From Rhodanobacter soli (GTDB lineage Bacteria > Pseudomonadota > Gammaproteobacteria > Xanthomonadales > Rhodanobacteraceae), in NCBI RefSeq assembly GCF_040548735.1, contig NZ_JBEPSD010000003.1, positions 496,001 through 560,000 of the forward strand: 64,000 nt of DNA, written 5' to 3'. Positions 9,439-18,509 of the stretch are shown here, in pieces; the stretch's first letter is position 1, and every line of letters starts with the position of its first letter. Below the pieces are notes generated by a model. It had not been told where the DNA came from and did not search any database. It saw only the letters and a program-made list of their open reading frames with translations. The position numbers and the translations under genes were made by a program.

Positions 9439-10444
9439 TCGTTCCGATGCGCCCATCAATGGTGCGCAGCGTGCGGCAATCCTGCTGCTGACGCTGGGTG
9501 AGCAGGACGCCGCCGAAGTGCTCAAGCACCTCAGTGCCCGCGACGTGCAGGCGGTCGGCACGGCGATGGCGGCGCTCAGCAGCGTATCGCGCGAACATGT
9601 CGAGCACGCGCTGGTCAAGCTCAACGAAGACATGGGCCGGCAGACCTCGCTGGGCGTCGGCACCGAGGAATACATTCGCAAGATCCTGGTCAATGCGCTG
9701 GGCGAGAACAAGGCCGGCGGGTTGATCGACCGCATCCTGCTCGGCCGCAGCAGCAAGGGGCTGGAGTCGCTCAAGTGGATGGAGAGCCGCGCCATCGCCG
9801 AGATGATCAACCAGGAACATCCGCAGATCATCGCGCTGGTGCTGGCGCACCTGGAGCCGGACCAGGCCGCCGAGGTGATCGGCTACCTGCCGCCGCGCGT
9901 CCGCTCCGACGCGGTGATGCGCATCGCCACGCTCGACGGCGTGCAGCCGCATGCGCTGAACGAGCTGGACGAGATCATGGAGCGCCAGTTCTCCGGCAAC
10001 ACCAAGAAACTCAAGTCCGCCAACGTCGGCGGGCTGAAGGCCGCCGCCGACATCCTCAACGCGATGGAAACCAGCCGCGAGACCGAATTGATGACGGCGA
10101 TCCGCAGCCTGGACGAGGCCCTGGGCGGACGCATCGAGGACCTGATGTTTGTGTTCGAGGATCTGGCCGAACTGGACGACCGCGGCATGCAGACCCTGCT
10201 GCGCGAAGTGCCGTCGGGAACCCTGATCACGGCGCTGAAGGGCGCCGAGCCGGAGGTGCGCGAGAAGATTTTCGCCAACATGTCCAAGCGCGCCGCCGAC
10301 ATGATGCGCGACGACCTCGAGGTGAAGGGGCCGGTGCGCCTGAGCGAGGTCGATGCGGCGCAGAAGGAAGTGCTGACCATCGCCCGCAAGCTTTCCGATG
10401 CCGGGCAGCTCAGCCTCGCTTCCGGCGGGGATGAATACGTCTGA
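9428..10444 (+). CDS. fliG: Flagellar motor switch protein FliG
   Basis: 338 residues. FliG sits on FliF, receives torque from the stators and sets rotation direction with FliM/FliN. Visible family motifs include the N-terminal GAQRAAILLLTLGEQDAAEV, the middle-domain EHPQIIALVLAHLEPDQAAE with its EHPQ motif, and the C-terminal torque helix (EDLMFVFEDLAELDDRGMQT) with alternating charges. It overlaps fliF by 11 bp and fliH by 1 bp (TGATG), a tightly coupled arrangement. Confidence 0.97.
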   Translation: MAINRSDAPINGAQRAAILLLTLGEQDAAEVLKHLSARDVQAVGTAMAALSSVSREHVEHALVKLNEDMGRQTSLGVGTEEYIRKILVNALGENKAGGLIDRILLGRSSKGLESLKWMESRAIAEMINQEHPQIIALVLAHLEPDQAAEVIGYLPPRVRSDAVMRIATLDGVQPHALNELDEIMERQFSGNTKKLKSANVGGLKAAADILNAMETSRETELMTAIRSLDEALGGRIEDLMFVFEDLAELDDRGMQTLLREVPSGTLITALKGAEPEVREKIFANMSKRAADMMRDDLEVKGPVRLSEVDAAQKEVLTIARKLSDAGQLSLASGGDEYV

Positions 10445-11073
10445 TGACCGCTACGACCCACAACGCGGCAGCGGATTTCCAGCGCTGGGAGCTGCCCAAC
10501 GTGGGCGTCCAGTCGACCGCGTCGAAGGCGGCCAACACGCCGCCGCAACCGACCGTGCGCGAGCTGGCGGCGCTCGAGCAGCAGGCGCGCGAGGAAGGTT
10601 ATGCGGCGGGCCGCGCCGAAGGATTGGCGGCGGCGCAGCAGCAGCTGCAACAGCGCATGGCCGAGCTCGACGCACTGTATGACGCGGCGGCGCGTCCGTT
10701 GCAGGTGCTCGACGAGCAGACCGGGCAGGAGCTGGCGCGCCTGGCCATGGTCGTGGCGCAGCGGGTGATCGCGCATGAGCTGCAGTTGTCACCTGCGCTG
10801 GTCATCCAGGCGGTGCGCCAGGCCGCCACCGCCTTGCCGGCCGCCACGCGCGAATTGCGAGTGCACCTGCACCCGGCCGACCTGGCCTTGCTGCGCGAAT
10901 CGGGCGCCGTCGAAGGCCATTGGCAACTGCTGGCCGATCCCTCACTGAACCGCGGCGACTGCCGTCTGGAGAGCGAACGCTCGCGACTGGACGCGCGGGT
11001 GGAAACCCGCCTGGCGGCAATGATCGACGCCGTGCTGGGCGAGGATGCCGATGACGGAGTGGCCGGCGCATGA
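10444..11073 (+). CDS. fliH: Flagellar export stator protein FliH
   Basis: 209 residues. FliH dimerises, binds the ATPase FliI and ties it to the C ring. Features: a Trp-containing N-terminus (FQRWELPNV), which in the family contacts the export gate or C ring; a Gly/Ala/Glu-rich coiled coil with G-x-x-x-G-like spacing ([20 protein letters not shown], about 48-67); and the C-terminal V-ATPase subunit E-like domain. It starts within the fliG stop and overlaps fliI by 4 bp. Confidence 0.93.
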   Translation: MTATTHNAAADFQRWELPNVGVQSTASKAANTPPQPTVRELAALEQQAREEGYAAGRAEGLAAAQQQLQQRMAELDALYDAAARPLQVLDEQTGQELARLAMVVAQRVIAHELQLSPALVIQAVRQAATALPAATRELRVHLHPADLALLRESGAVEGHWQLLADPSLNRGDCRLESERSRLDARVETRLAAMIDAVLGEDADDGVAGA

Positions 11074-12437
11074 GCATCGACGCCGTCAACGCCGCCCGGC
11101 AGACGCGCTGGCAACAGCAGCTGGCGCGCTGCAGCGACCGTGCCGAAGGCGGGCGCACGCTGGTGGTGGAAGGCAGCCTGCGCCGCGTGGTCGGCCTGAC
11201 GCTGGAGGCGGAAGGTTGCGAGGCCGCGCTGGGTGCGCGCTGCCTGGTCGATACGGCCGACGGCGCCACGCTCGAGACCGAAGTGGTCGGCTTTGCCGAT
11301 GAGCGCCTGCTGCTTATGCCGGTGGGCGACATGCATGGCGTGCTGCCGAATGCGCGGGTCCGCCCGTACGCGCGCAGCGGCGGCCTGCCGGTCGGCATGG
11401 GCTTGCTGGGCCGGGTGGTCGGTGCCGATGGCGTGCCGCTGGACGGGTTCGGTCCGCTGGAGTCGGACGAACACGCCGCGCTCAAGCGCGAACCGATCAA
11501 CCCGATGGCACGCAAGCCGATCGACGCGCCGCTGGACGTCGGCGTGCGTGCGATCAACGCGCTGCTTACCGTCGGCCGCGGCCAGCGGCTGGGCCTGTTC
11601 GCCGGTTCCGGTGTCGGCAAGTCGACCCTGCTCGGCATGATGACCCGCTACACCAACGCCGACGTGGTGGTGGTCGGCCTGATCGGCGAACGCGGCCGTG
11701 AAGTGAAGGAATTCGTCGAACACACGCTGGGCGAGGAAGGGCGGCGGCGCGCGGTGATCGTCGCGGCGCCGGCCGATGCGCCGCCGCTCAAGCGCCTGCG
11801 CGGCGCGCAGTACGCCACCGCGATCGCCGAGTGGTTTCGCGACCGCGGCCAGCGCGTGCTGCTGCTGATGGATTCGCTGACCCGCTATGCGCAGGCGCAG
11901 CGCGAGATCGCGCTGGCGATCGGCGAGCCGCCGGCGACCAAGGGTTACCCGCCGTCGGTGTTCGCGATGATGCCGGCCCTGGTCGAGCGCGCCGGCAACG
12001 ACGCCGACGGGCGCGGCTCGATCACCGCGTTCTACACCGTGCTTACCGAGGGCGACGATTATCGCCACGACCCGATTGCCGACGCGGCACGCGCGATTCT
12101 GGACGGCCATATCGTGCTGTCGCGCGATCTCGCCGAAGCCGGCCATTACCCGGCCATCGACATCGAGGCATCGATCAGCCGCGTGATGCCGGCGGTGGTG
12201 ACGCGCGAACACTTGCGCGCGGCGCAGCGTTTCCGCCAGGTCTATTCCGCCTATCGCCAGCAACGCGACCTGATCGCGGTGGGCGCGTACCAGAAGGGTT
12301 CCGATCCGCAGGTCGACCAGGCGATCGAGATGTGGCCGCAGCTGCGCGCTTTCCTGCAGCAGGAAGTGGACGAGCCGATGGCGCTTGAAGTGGCGATCGA
12401 AAAACTTGATGCCCTCGCCGGGCAGGTGGCCGGATGA
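11070..12437 (+). CDS. fliI: Flagellum-specific ATPase FliI
   Basis: 455 residues. Hexameric F1-beta-like ATPase that unfolds and delivers export substrates. Walker A is GSGVGKST at residues 179-186, and the Walker B aspartate is in [20 protein letters not shown]. The ATPase signature [17 protein letters not shown] and the C-terminal helical domain are intact. The ATGA overlap with both fliH and fliJ points to one translational unit for the export ATPase complex. Confidence 0.98.
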   Translation: MSIDAVNAARQTRWQQQLARCSDRAEGGRTLVVEGSLRRVVGLTLEAEGCEAALGARCLVDTADGATLETEVVGFADERLLLMPVGDMHGVLPNARVRPYARSGGLPVGMGLLGRVVGADGVPLDGFGPLESDEHAALKREPINPMARKPIDAPLDVGVRAINALLTVGRGQRLGLFAGSGVGKSTLLGMMTRYTNADVVVVGLIGERGREVKEFVEHTLGEEGRRRAVIVAAPADAPPLKRLRGAQYATAIAEWFRDRGQRVLLLMDSLTRYAQAQREIALAIGEPPATKGYPPSVFAMMPALVERAGNDADGRGSITAFYTVLTEGDDYRHDPIADAARAILDGHIVLSRDLAEAGHYPAIDIEASISRVMPAVVTREHLRAAQRFRQVYSAYRQQRDLIAVGAYQKGSDPQVDQAIEMWPQLRAFLQQEVDEPMALEVAIEKLDALAGQVAG

Positions 12438-12859
12438 ACTCGCGTGCGCAGCAACTGCAGCCGGCGGTGGAGCAGGCCCGGCAGCGCAGCGAGGATGCGC
12501 TGGCGCAGCTGGCGACGCAGCAGCAACTGCTGGCCAGGGCCGAGCACCAGCTCAGCGAACTACAGCGCTATCGGCAGGAGTATGCGGCGGGCGGTGATGG
12601 CGCGCAGAGCGTGGCGGCGCTGCTCAACCGGCAGCAATTCGTGGAACGGATCGACCGGGCGATCCTGCAGCAGGAGGCCGAGGTGGCCCGGCAGAGCCGT
12701 CAGTTGGCGCAGGTGCGCGATCACTGGCGGCGTGCGCACGCCCGCGAAAGCGCGCTGGACAGCGTGGTCGCACAGCACCGCGAAGAAGAACGCCGCGCCG
12801 CGGACCGCCACGAGCAGGCCGAGGTCGACGAACGCATGCAATACCGGCGGCAGCGATGA
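12434..12859 (+). CDS. fliJ: Flagellar export protein FliJ
   Basis: 141 residues, almost entirely a predicted antiparallel coiled coil rich in Gln, Arg, Glu and Ala. FliJ is the central stalk of the FliI ring and links it to FlhA. The C-terminal motif region ([20 protein letters not shown]) is family-like. It overlaps fliI by 4 bp (ATGA). Identification relies on coiled-coil character, length and position, because FliJ sequences diverge quickly. Confidence 0.88.
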   Translation: MNSRAQQLQPAVEQARQRSEDALAQLATQQQLLARAEHQLSELQRYRQEYAAGGDGAQSVAALLNRQQFVERIDRAILQQEAEVARQSRQLAQVRDHWRRAHARESALDSVVAQHREEERRAADRHEQAEVDERMQYRRQR

Positions 12860-12960
12860 AGACCGCGGCCGCCTTGTCGTTGTCCCTCCGGATCGCGCGG
12901 TCTCGCCGCACATGCAGCGGCCAGCCGCACGCATTCATTGCCTGAAGGATTGTCTCCGCC

Positions 12961-14085
12961 ATGACCGCTTCCGCACCCGTTACCGCATCCAGCGTCGCCG
13001 CGACGGCCGGGTCGCGACCCGCCGCAGCCGCCGAGACGCGCGACGGCGCCGGCACGCCGGGCGGATTCGACAGCCAGTTGCATGCCGCACGGCAACGGCA
13101 TGACGCCAGAAGCACGAACGACGCATCGAACGATCAGGACGACCGCAGGCACCTGCCGACAGCGCAGCCACCGCTCAAGCCGCCAGCGGATTCCGCACCG
13201 CCGGCCGATCCGGGCGTCGTGCCGGCATCGCCACCGGCACCACCGGCGACCGCACAGGCGGCCGAGGCGGTCATGCCGGTGGCGGGCGAGCCGGCGGACA
13301 AGGCGGACAAGAGCGAACCGGACGACCAGCCGGCCTCCGCCATGGCAGGCGCCATGCTCGCCCTGCTGGGATCGTCGGTTGCGGGCTTGCCTCCTGTCGC
13401 CGGCGGAGCCGCGGCAGTCGCCGGAGCGCTGGCGCAGGCGGGCAAGACCGTGGCCAGCGACGCCAGGGCTGCCGCCATGCTCCAGCTCGGTGCAGCAGGC
13501 AGTGCGGCCGCCGCGCCCGTCAACACCATGCCGGTGGCGGCCAGCATGCTGGCGATGGCCCATGCCGTGTTGCCGGCGTCGACCGCTGCCGACAAGGATT
13601 CATCGGAGGGACGCGGGCTGGCTGCTGCGCTGCCCGCTCCCGCCGCTGCCACCGCGCCGGTGGCAGCGCATCAGCTGCAGCTGCCGTCGCCGCCCGGGAG
13701 CCAGTCGTTCGCCCAGGACCTGGGGCAGCAGGTGGCCTGGCTGGGCGGACAGAACATCAAGCAGGCGCGGATCCGCTTGCACCCCGAGGAACTGGGCTCG
13801 CTCGACGTGAGCGTCAGCGTGACGCAAGGGCGTGTCGACGTGGTGTTCAGCGCGCAACACCCCGCGGCGGTCTCGGCCGTGCAGCAGAGCCTGCCGCAGC
13901 TGGACCAGATGCTGGCGCGGCACGGCCTTTCGCTCGGCCACACCGAAGTCGGCCAGCACGATCGCGGCGACCGCCGCGGCCATGCCGGAGATGGCGGTAT
14001 GGCCGCGGTGGACGAGATCGGTGACGTCCATGGCGGCTTGCCCGTGTCGCTGGGCAAGGTCGGCCTGCTCGACGCGTTCGCCTGA
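12961..14085 (+). CDS. fliK: Flagellar hook-length control protein FliK
   Basis: 374 residues. FliK measures the hook and triggers the FlhB substrate switch. The N-terminal two-thirds is a disordered Pro/Ala-rich ruler region. The C-terminal Flg_hook domain (about 245-340) is clear: QVAWLGGQNIKQARIRLHPE, then ELGSLDVSVSVTQGRVDVVF. GAAGGA lies about 11 nt before the ATG, across a 101-bp gap from fliJ. A second, unlinked FliK-like gene is at 31404-32546. Confidence 0.93.
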   Translation: MTASAPVTASSVAATAGSRPAAAAETRDGAGTPGGFDSQLHAARQRHDARSTNDASNDQDDRRHLPTAQPPLKPPADSAPPADPGVVPASPPAPPATAQAAEAVMPVAGEPADKADKSEPDDQPASAMAGAMLALLGSSVAGLPPVAGGAAAVAGALAQAGKTVASDARAAAMLQLGAAGSAAAAPVNTMPVAASMLAMAHAVLPASTAADKDSSEGRGLAAALPAPAAATAPVAAHQLQLPSPPGSQSFAQDLGQQVAWLGGQNIKQARIRLHPEELGSLDVSVSVTQGRVDVVFSAQHPAAVSAVQQSLPQLDQMLARHGLSLGHTEVGQHDRGDRRGHAGDGGMAAVDEIGDVHGGLPVSLGKVGLLDAFA

Positions 14086-14288
14086 GTCCGCACGGAACAC
14101 CTCGCCGCCGGCTGCGTGGCATGGCCGGTCGTTTTCCCGTTCCCGTGTCGGCGGGGCGGGAGATGGTTTCGCGCTGACGGAAGACCCCGCCGTGATCGCG
14201 TCGCGACGACGCCTTGGCAGGCGTCAAGAAAGCGCCGCAAACGGATTTCGCCGGCTGCAAACCAAGCCGGGACAACGTTTCCCGCCGA

Positions 14289-14304
14289 TGGCACGCGGTT
14301 TGCT
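14289..14304 (+). promoter_or_regulatory. Sigma-54 promoter of the fliL operon
   Basis: TGGCACGCGGTTTGCT fits the -24/-12 consensus TGGCACG-N4-TTGCT at every fixed position. It lies 60 bp upstream of the fliL start, in the gap after fliK. It should start the fliLMNOPQR transcript under FleQ control. Confidence 0.93.
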
Positions 14305-14363
14305 TTTGCAATGGTGAGCGCGCCAGCGTGCGTGCCTTTCAATCATTGCAGATCGAGGTTTCC

Positions 14364-14864
14364 ATGGTCGATGACGGACAAACCGGTGAGGTGGTCGACA
14401 CCCCGCCGGAGCGCAAGAGCCGCAAGTTGCCGGTGATCGCGGTGTCGGCGGTTCTGCTGCTGGCGCTGGGCATCGGCGGCTATGCCTGGCAGTCAGGCCA
14501 GTCCGTGCCGGCCGGGGCCGGCAAGTCGACGCCGAAGGTTGTGGGCGTCGAACTCTACCTGCCGCTGGACCCGGCTTTCGTGGTGAATTTCCGCGATGCC
14601 GAATCGCTGCGCTACCTGCAGGTCGGGGTCACCCTGATGTCGCACGACCCCGCGGCGATCGAGGTGGCCAAGGCTGCCGACCCGGTGATCCGCGATGCGC
14701 TGGTGGCGCTGTTCAGCAACCAGGACTTCACGATCATCAGCGATGCCGCCGGGCGCCAGAAGCTCCAGGGCGAGGCGCTCGCCGCGGTGCGCAAGATCGT
14801 CCGTGCGCGGCTCGGCCGCCCCGGCATCGACGCGTTGTACTTCACCAGTTTCGTGATGCAGTAA
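14364..14864 (+). CDS. fliL: Flagellar basal body-associated protein FliL
   Basis: 166 residues. FliL is a single-pass membrane protein that surrounds and supports the stators. A transmembrane helix near residues 24-42 (VIAVSAVLLLALGIGGYAW) is followed by a periplasmic stomatin-like domain (YLPLDPAFVVNFRDAESLRY). Start chosen at 14364 with GAGG 5-6 nt upstream. The open frame extends further upstream to 14214, but that would place the sigma-54 promoter inside the gene. First gene of the fliLMNOP(QR) operon. Confidence 0.94.
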   Translation: MVDDGQTGEVVDTPPERKSRKLPVIAVSAVLLLALGIGGYAWQSGQSVPAGAGKSTPKVVGVELYLPLDPAFVVNFRDAESLRYLQVGVTLMSHDPAAIEVAKAADPVIRDALVALFSNQDFTIISDAAGRQKLQGEALAAVRKIVRARLGRPGIDALYFTSFVMQ

Positions 14865-14878
14865 GGGACGCCGCGCGC

Positions 14879-15895
14879 ATGAGCGATCTGCTTTCCCAGG
14901 ACGAAATCGACGCGCTGCTGGATGGCGTAAGCGGTGGCGCGGTGGCCACCGGCGGCGACGAGCCGTTGCCGAGCGATGCGGTGATCACGTACGACTTCAC
15001 CCAGCAGGACCGCATCGTGCGGGGACGCCTGCCCACGCTGGAAATGGTCAATGACCGTTTCGCGCGGTTTTTCCGCGCGGCGATCTTCAACGTGCTGCGC
15101 AAGACCTGCGAGGTCTCGGTGCTGGGCGTGAAGATGGTCAAGTTCGCCGAATACGTGCACAGCCTGGCGGTGCCGAGCAACCTGAACCTGGTGCGCATCA
15201 AGCCGCTGCGCGGCACCGCGTTGGTGGTGTTCGAGCCGCGCCTGGTGTTCACCGTGATCGACAACTTCTTCGGCGGCGATGGGCGCTTTCACGCCCGCAT
15301 CGAGGGCCGCGACTTCACTGCCACCGAGAACCGCGTGATCCAGATCATGCTGGAAGAACTGTTCGGTGCGATGACCGAAGCGTGGGCTCCGGTGCTGGAA
15401 CTGCAGTTCGATTACCAGAACTCCGAGATCAACCCGCAGTTCGCCAACATCGTCAGCCCGACCGAGACGGTGGTGGTGTCGCGCTTCCACGTCGAACTCG
15501 ACGGCGGCGGCGGCGAGATCCACCTGACCTTGCCCTACGCGATGGTCGAGCCGATCCGCACGCTGCTCGACGCCGGTGTGCAGAGCGACCGGGTCGACCG
15601 CGACGATCGCTGGGCCGAGTTGCTGCAGGAAGAGGTGCTCGATGCGGAAGTGGGCCTGAGCTCGCTGCTGCTCGAGGCGCAGCTGAGCCTGGGCGAGTTC
15701 CTGCGCCTGCGCCCCGGCGACGTGATCCCGGTGCAACTGCCGGAACTGGCCACCGTCTATGCCGAGGACGTGCCGGTATTCCGCGGCCGTTACGGCCAGT
15801 CCAACGGCTGCAACGCCGTACGTTTCCATGTCCAGGCCGGTCGCCGCGAAAGACGCTCGGCCGGCGACCATTTCCCAGAGAAGAATCCCGCATGA
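14879..15895 (+). CDS. fliM: Flagellar motor switch protein FliM
   Basis: 338 residues. FliM forms the C-ring wall and binds phosphorylated CheY. The N-terminal CheY-binding peptide is present (LLSQDEIDALLDGV, residues 4-17). The middle CheC-like domain carries FFRAAIFNVLRKTCEVSVLG and the GGDGRF region, and the C-terminal SpoA domain ends near residue 335. It lies 14 bp after fliL and overlaps fliN by 4 bp. Confidence 0.97.
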   Translation: MSDLLSQDEIDALLDGVSGGAVATGGDEPLPSDAVITYDFTQQDRIVRGRLPTLEMVNDRFARFFRAAIFNVLRKTCEVSVLGVKMVKFAEYVHSLAVPSNLNLVRIKPLRGTALVVFEPRLVFTVIDNFFGGDGRFHARIEGRDFTATENRVIQIMLEELFGAMTEAWAPVLELQFDYQNSEINPQFANIVSPTETVVVSRFHVELDGGGGEIHLTLPYAMVEPIRTLLDAGVQSDRVDRDDRWAELLQEEVLDAEVGLSSLLLEAQLSLGEFLRLRPGDVIPVQLPELATVYAEDVPVFRGRYGQSNGCNAVRFHVQAGRRERRSAGDHFPEKNPA

Positions 15896-16239
15896 GCCAG
15901 CACAGCGATAGCGCGTTCGCCGACACCGCCTCCCGCGTCGAACTTGATCCCCTGCACGGCGTCGCCGCGGATGGCGGCGAGGTCAACCTCGACATGATCC
16001 TCGACGTGCCGGTGACCCTGGCCATGGAAGTCGGGCGCACCCGAATCAGCATCCGCAACCTGCTGCAGCTGAACCAGGGCTCGGTGGTGGAGCTCGACCG
16101 TGCCGCCGGCGAGCCGCTGGACGTGTTCGTCAACGGCACCCTGGTGGCGCACGGCGAGGTGGTGGTGATCAACGAGAAGTTCGGCATCCGCCTGACTGAC
16201 GTGATCAGTCCGGCCGAACGCGTGCGCAAGCTGCGCTGA
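15892..16239 (+). CDS. fliN: Flagellar motor switch protein FliN
   Basis: 115 residues. FliN completes the C ring and docks FliH-FliI. The SpoA domain occupies the C-terminal 80 residues: [20 protein letters not shown], then [20 protein letters not shown] and the ending [12 protein letters not shown]. Start at ATG 15892, in an ATGA overlap with fliM; the open frame continues upstream inside fliM but has no coding meaning there. It overlaps fliO by 1 bp. Confidence 0.97.
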   Translation: MSQHSDSAFADTASRVELDPLHGVAADGGEVNLDMILDVPVTLAMEVGRTRISIRNLLQLNQGSVVELDRAAGEPLDVFVNGTLVAHGEVVVINEKFGIRLTDVISPAERVRKLR

Positions 16240-16631
16240 TGGGCACCCTGGCCCTCATGCTTGCCGCCGCGCCGGCGGCCGTGCCGGAATTCAATGCCGC
16301 CGGCGAACTCGTGCGCGTGGTGCTGAGCCTGCTGGGCATCATCGGGCTGATCCTGGCGGCCGGCTGGCTCACCCGGCGGATGCAGCGCCGCCATGGCGTG
16401 GCCGGACGGCGCATCCGTTGCGTGGAGACGTTTGCGGTGGGCGCGCGCGAGCGACTGCTGCTGCTCGATGCCGATGGCAAGCGCCTGCTGATCGGCATGG
16501 GGCCGGGCGGCATGCGCACGCTGCACGTCTACGACGGCGCGCCGGCCGAACCTGTCGCGATCGAACAACCTGCCGCTCCGCCGCTGCCCGCGTTCGGCGA
16601 ACTGCTGGCACGCTGGAAGCGCAGCGCATGA
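16239..16631 (+). CDS. fliO: Flagellar export protein FliO
   Basis: 130 residues. FliO assists assembly of the FliP ring in the export gate. A short periplasmic N-terminus is followed by one transmembrane helix near 27-45 ([20 protein letters not shown]) and a cytoplasmic domain with the family pattern [26 protein letters not shown]. It starts in TGATG with fliN and overlaps fliP by 4 bp. Confidence 0.92.
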   Translation: MGTLALMLAAAPAAVPEFNAAGELVRVVLSLLGIIGLILAAGWLTRRMQRRHGVAGRRIRCVETFAVGARERLLLLDADGKRLLIGMGPGGMRTLHVYDGAPAEPVAIEQPAAPPLPAFGELLARWKRSA

Positions 16632-17377
16632 AGACGTGGCGCTGGATCGTCGCCGGGTCGCTGCTGCTGTTGCCGCTGGCGGCACTGGCGGCGCCGCCGC
16701 CGGGCATTCCGCTGGTCAACGTGCAGAACGTGCCCGGTGGCGGCCAGAGCTGGACGCTGTCGCTGCAGGTACTGGCGCTGATGACGGCGCTGACGCTGCT
16801 GCCGGCGATCGCGCTGATGATGACCTCGTTCACCCGCATCATCATCGTGCTCGGTTTCCTGCGCCAGGCGCTGGGCACGCAATCGACCCCGCCGAACCAG
16901 GTGCTGCTGGGGCTGGCGTTGTTCCTCACCCTGTTCGTGATGTCGCCGGTGCTCAACCGCGCCTACGCCGACGGTGTGAAGCCTTATATGGACGGCCAGC
17001 TCGCCGCCGAGCAGGCGCTGCCGGCGGCCTCGGCGCCGTTCAAGCAGTTCATGCTCGACCAGACGCGCGAGGCCGACCTGGCGCTGTTCACCCGGCTGGC
17101 CGGCGAAAAGCCCTACGCGGGCAAGGCCGACGTGCCGTTCAAGGTGGCGATGCCGGCGTTCCTCACCAGCGAGCTGAAGACCGCGTTCCAGATGGGCTTC
17201 CTGCTGTTCATCCCGTTCCTGATCATCGACCTGGTGGTGGCCAGCGTGTTGATGTCGATGGGCATGATGATGGTCTCGCCGATGATCATCTCGCTACCGT
17301 TCAAGATCATGCTGTTCGTGCTGGTGGACGGCTGGACGCTGCTGCTCGGCACGCTGGCGGGGAGTTTCTACACGTGA
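16628..17377 (+). CDS. fliP: Flagellar export gate protein FliP
   Basis: 249 residues. FliP forms the pentameric core of the type III export gate. It has a cleavable signal peptide ([21 protein letters not shown]), then helices with FliP signatures: [40 protein letters not shown] and [20 protein letters not shown]. The ATG at 16628 overlaps the fliO stop; the longer open frame upstream lies inside fliO. A 755-bp palindromic repeat separates it from fliQ, breaking the usual few-base spacing. Confidence 0.97.
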   Translation: MKTWRWIVAGSLLLLPLAALAAPPPGIPLVNVQNVPGGGQSWTLSLQVLALMTALTLLPAIALMMTSFTRIIIVLGFLRQALGTQSTPPNQVLLGLALFLTLFVMSPVLNRAYADGVKPYMDGQLAAEQALPAASAPFKQFMLDQTREADLALFTRLAGEKPYAGKADVPFKVAMPAFLTSELKTAFQMGFLLFIPFLIIDLVVASVLMSMGMMMVSPMIISLPFKIMLFVLVDGWTLLLGTLAGSFYT

Positions 17378-17421
17378 CCGCGCTCCGGCTGGCCGCCAGG
17401 GATTTTCGCTCCACCGCAGCT

Positions 17422-18176
17422 GTAGGAGCGCGCTTGCGCTCGATGCTCTTGCTTGGCCGGGGGCAGGGCCTTCAGAGCAAGAGCTTTCGTCTGCCTTCGG
17501 CAGCCGAGTTACTTTCTCTTTGCGTGGCCAAAGAGAAAGTAACCCAAGAGAAAGGCCACCCCGATGGCGCGCCCTGCGGGCATCCTGCCCTCCGGGTGCG
17601 CGGGTGGGCTACGGGGTTTTTCGACAGCACATCCTGTGCTGGCGAAAAACTGGCCGGCATCCTTGCCGGCCACCCTGCGGGCTTTCCTTCGCCCACCCGC
17701 CGCGCCATAGGGGCCCCGGGTAGAGCAGCGCGCTCCCGGCGCGCACTCTTCGAAGGAGCCGGATCAAGAGCAGAAGCGAAGTCAGAGCAAAGCACCGCTT
17801 TGCTGTGGCTTTCGCTCTTTGCTTTTCGGCTTTCCACCGAGTGCGGGCCAGGATGGCCCGCTGCTCTACCCGGGGTCCCTTGTGCGGCGGTGAGTCGGGG
17901 TCGACAGGCCGCGCAGCGGGAACCGACAGGGATGTCGGTTCCTTTTCGCACGGGCAGGATGCCCGTTCGAAAAGCCCGGCCCCGGCTCACGGACTTGCCG
18001 GGCAGGATGCCCGGCAAGCGCCAAGCGGGGTGTCGTTTTCTCTTGGTTACTTCTCTTTTGGACAAGCAAAAGAGAAGTAACTCGGCCTCCGCAGGAGGAC
18101 GAAAGCTCTTGCCCCTGAGGTTCTTCGCTTTAAATGCGGTAAGAGCAAGAGCATCGCGCATGGAGTGCGCTCCTAC
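17422..18176. repeat. 755-bp palindromic repeat element between fliP and fliQ
   Basis: The whole segment is an imperfect palindrome centred near 17795. The outer arms 17422-17454 and 18141-18176 are near-complementary (GTAGGAGCGC.. / ..GCGCTCCTAC), as are 17475-17522 with 18067-18114. CCCCGGGTAGAGCAGCG (17714-17730) is exactly complementary to 17859-17875. Each half also has a perfect 15-bp-stem hairpin (17508-17543 and 18046-18081). Seven further hairpins share a CA-TCC-TG type loop on the left (17578-17590, 17625-17641, 17651-17672) and its complement, GGA or GGGA, on the right (17844-17860, 17919-17942, 17950-17966, 17995-18017). No convincing gene lies inside. It looks like a non-coding intergenic repeat of the kind dispersed in Xanthomonadales genomes; mobility is inference. 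Confidence 0.9.
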
Positions 18177-18239
18177 GGGAACAGGAGGGGAGGCGCCCTT
18201 CGCCATTCCTTCGGTGAACCGCAACGAAGGTACGTTCGC

Positions 18240-18509
18240 ATGACCCCCGAGTCCATCATGGAGATCGGTCAGCACGCGCTGTACGTGGCGATGCTGGTGG
18301 CCGCGCCGCTGCTGCTGACCGCGTTGGCGGTGGGCCTGCTGGTGGGCGTGATCCAGGCGGCCACGCAGATCAACGAGATGACCCTCTCCTTCATCCCCAA
18401 GCTGATCGCGATGGCGCTGGTGGCGCTGATCGCCGGGCCGTGGATGCTGCGCCTGCTGGTGCAGTACACCACGCAGCTGATCGAAAGCCTGCCGGGCGCG
18501 GTCAGATGA
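18240..18509 (+). CDS. fliQ: Flagellar export gate protein FliQ
   Basis: 89 residues with two transmembrane helices. FliQ packs around the FliP-FliR gate. Sequence signatures: MTPESIMEIGQHALYVAMLV, GVIQAATQINEMTLSFIPKL. GAAGG lies about 9 nt before ATG 18240; the longer open frame upstream runs into the palindromic repeat and is rejected. It overlaps fliR by 4 bp. It must be transcribed either through the repeat or from a promoter in its right arm or the 63 bp after it. Confidence 0.96.
   Translation: MTPESIMEIGQHALYVAMLVAAPLLLTALAVGLLVGVIQAATQINEMTLSFIPKLIAMALVALIAGPWMLRLLVQYTTQLIESLPGAVR

Noticed and set aside
17508-18081. CRISPR-like array from the regularly spaced hairpins
   Set aside because: The units are inverted rather than direct repeats, spacing is irregular, stem sequences differ, and no cas genes are present.
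17422-18176. Insertion sequence or integron between fliP and fliQ
   Set aside because: No transposase or recombinase frame and no target-site duplication could be recognised. The element is reported as a repeat, not as an insertion sequence.
17472-18275. 267-codon minus-strand frame and several plus-strand frames in the fliP-fliQ repeat
   Set aside because: They simply translate the palindrome, with repeated Gly-His-Pro-Ala-Arg runs produced by the hairpin units. No ribosome site or protein family fits, and related frames occur on both strands because the DNA is self-complementary.
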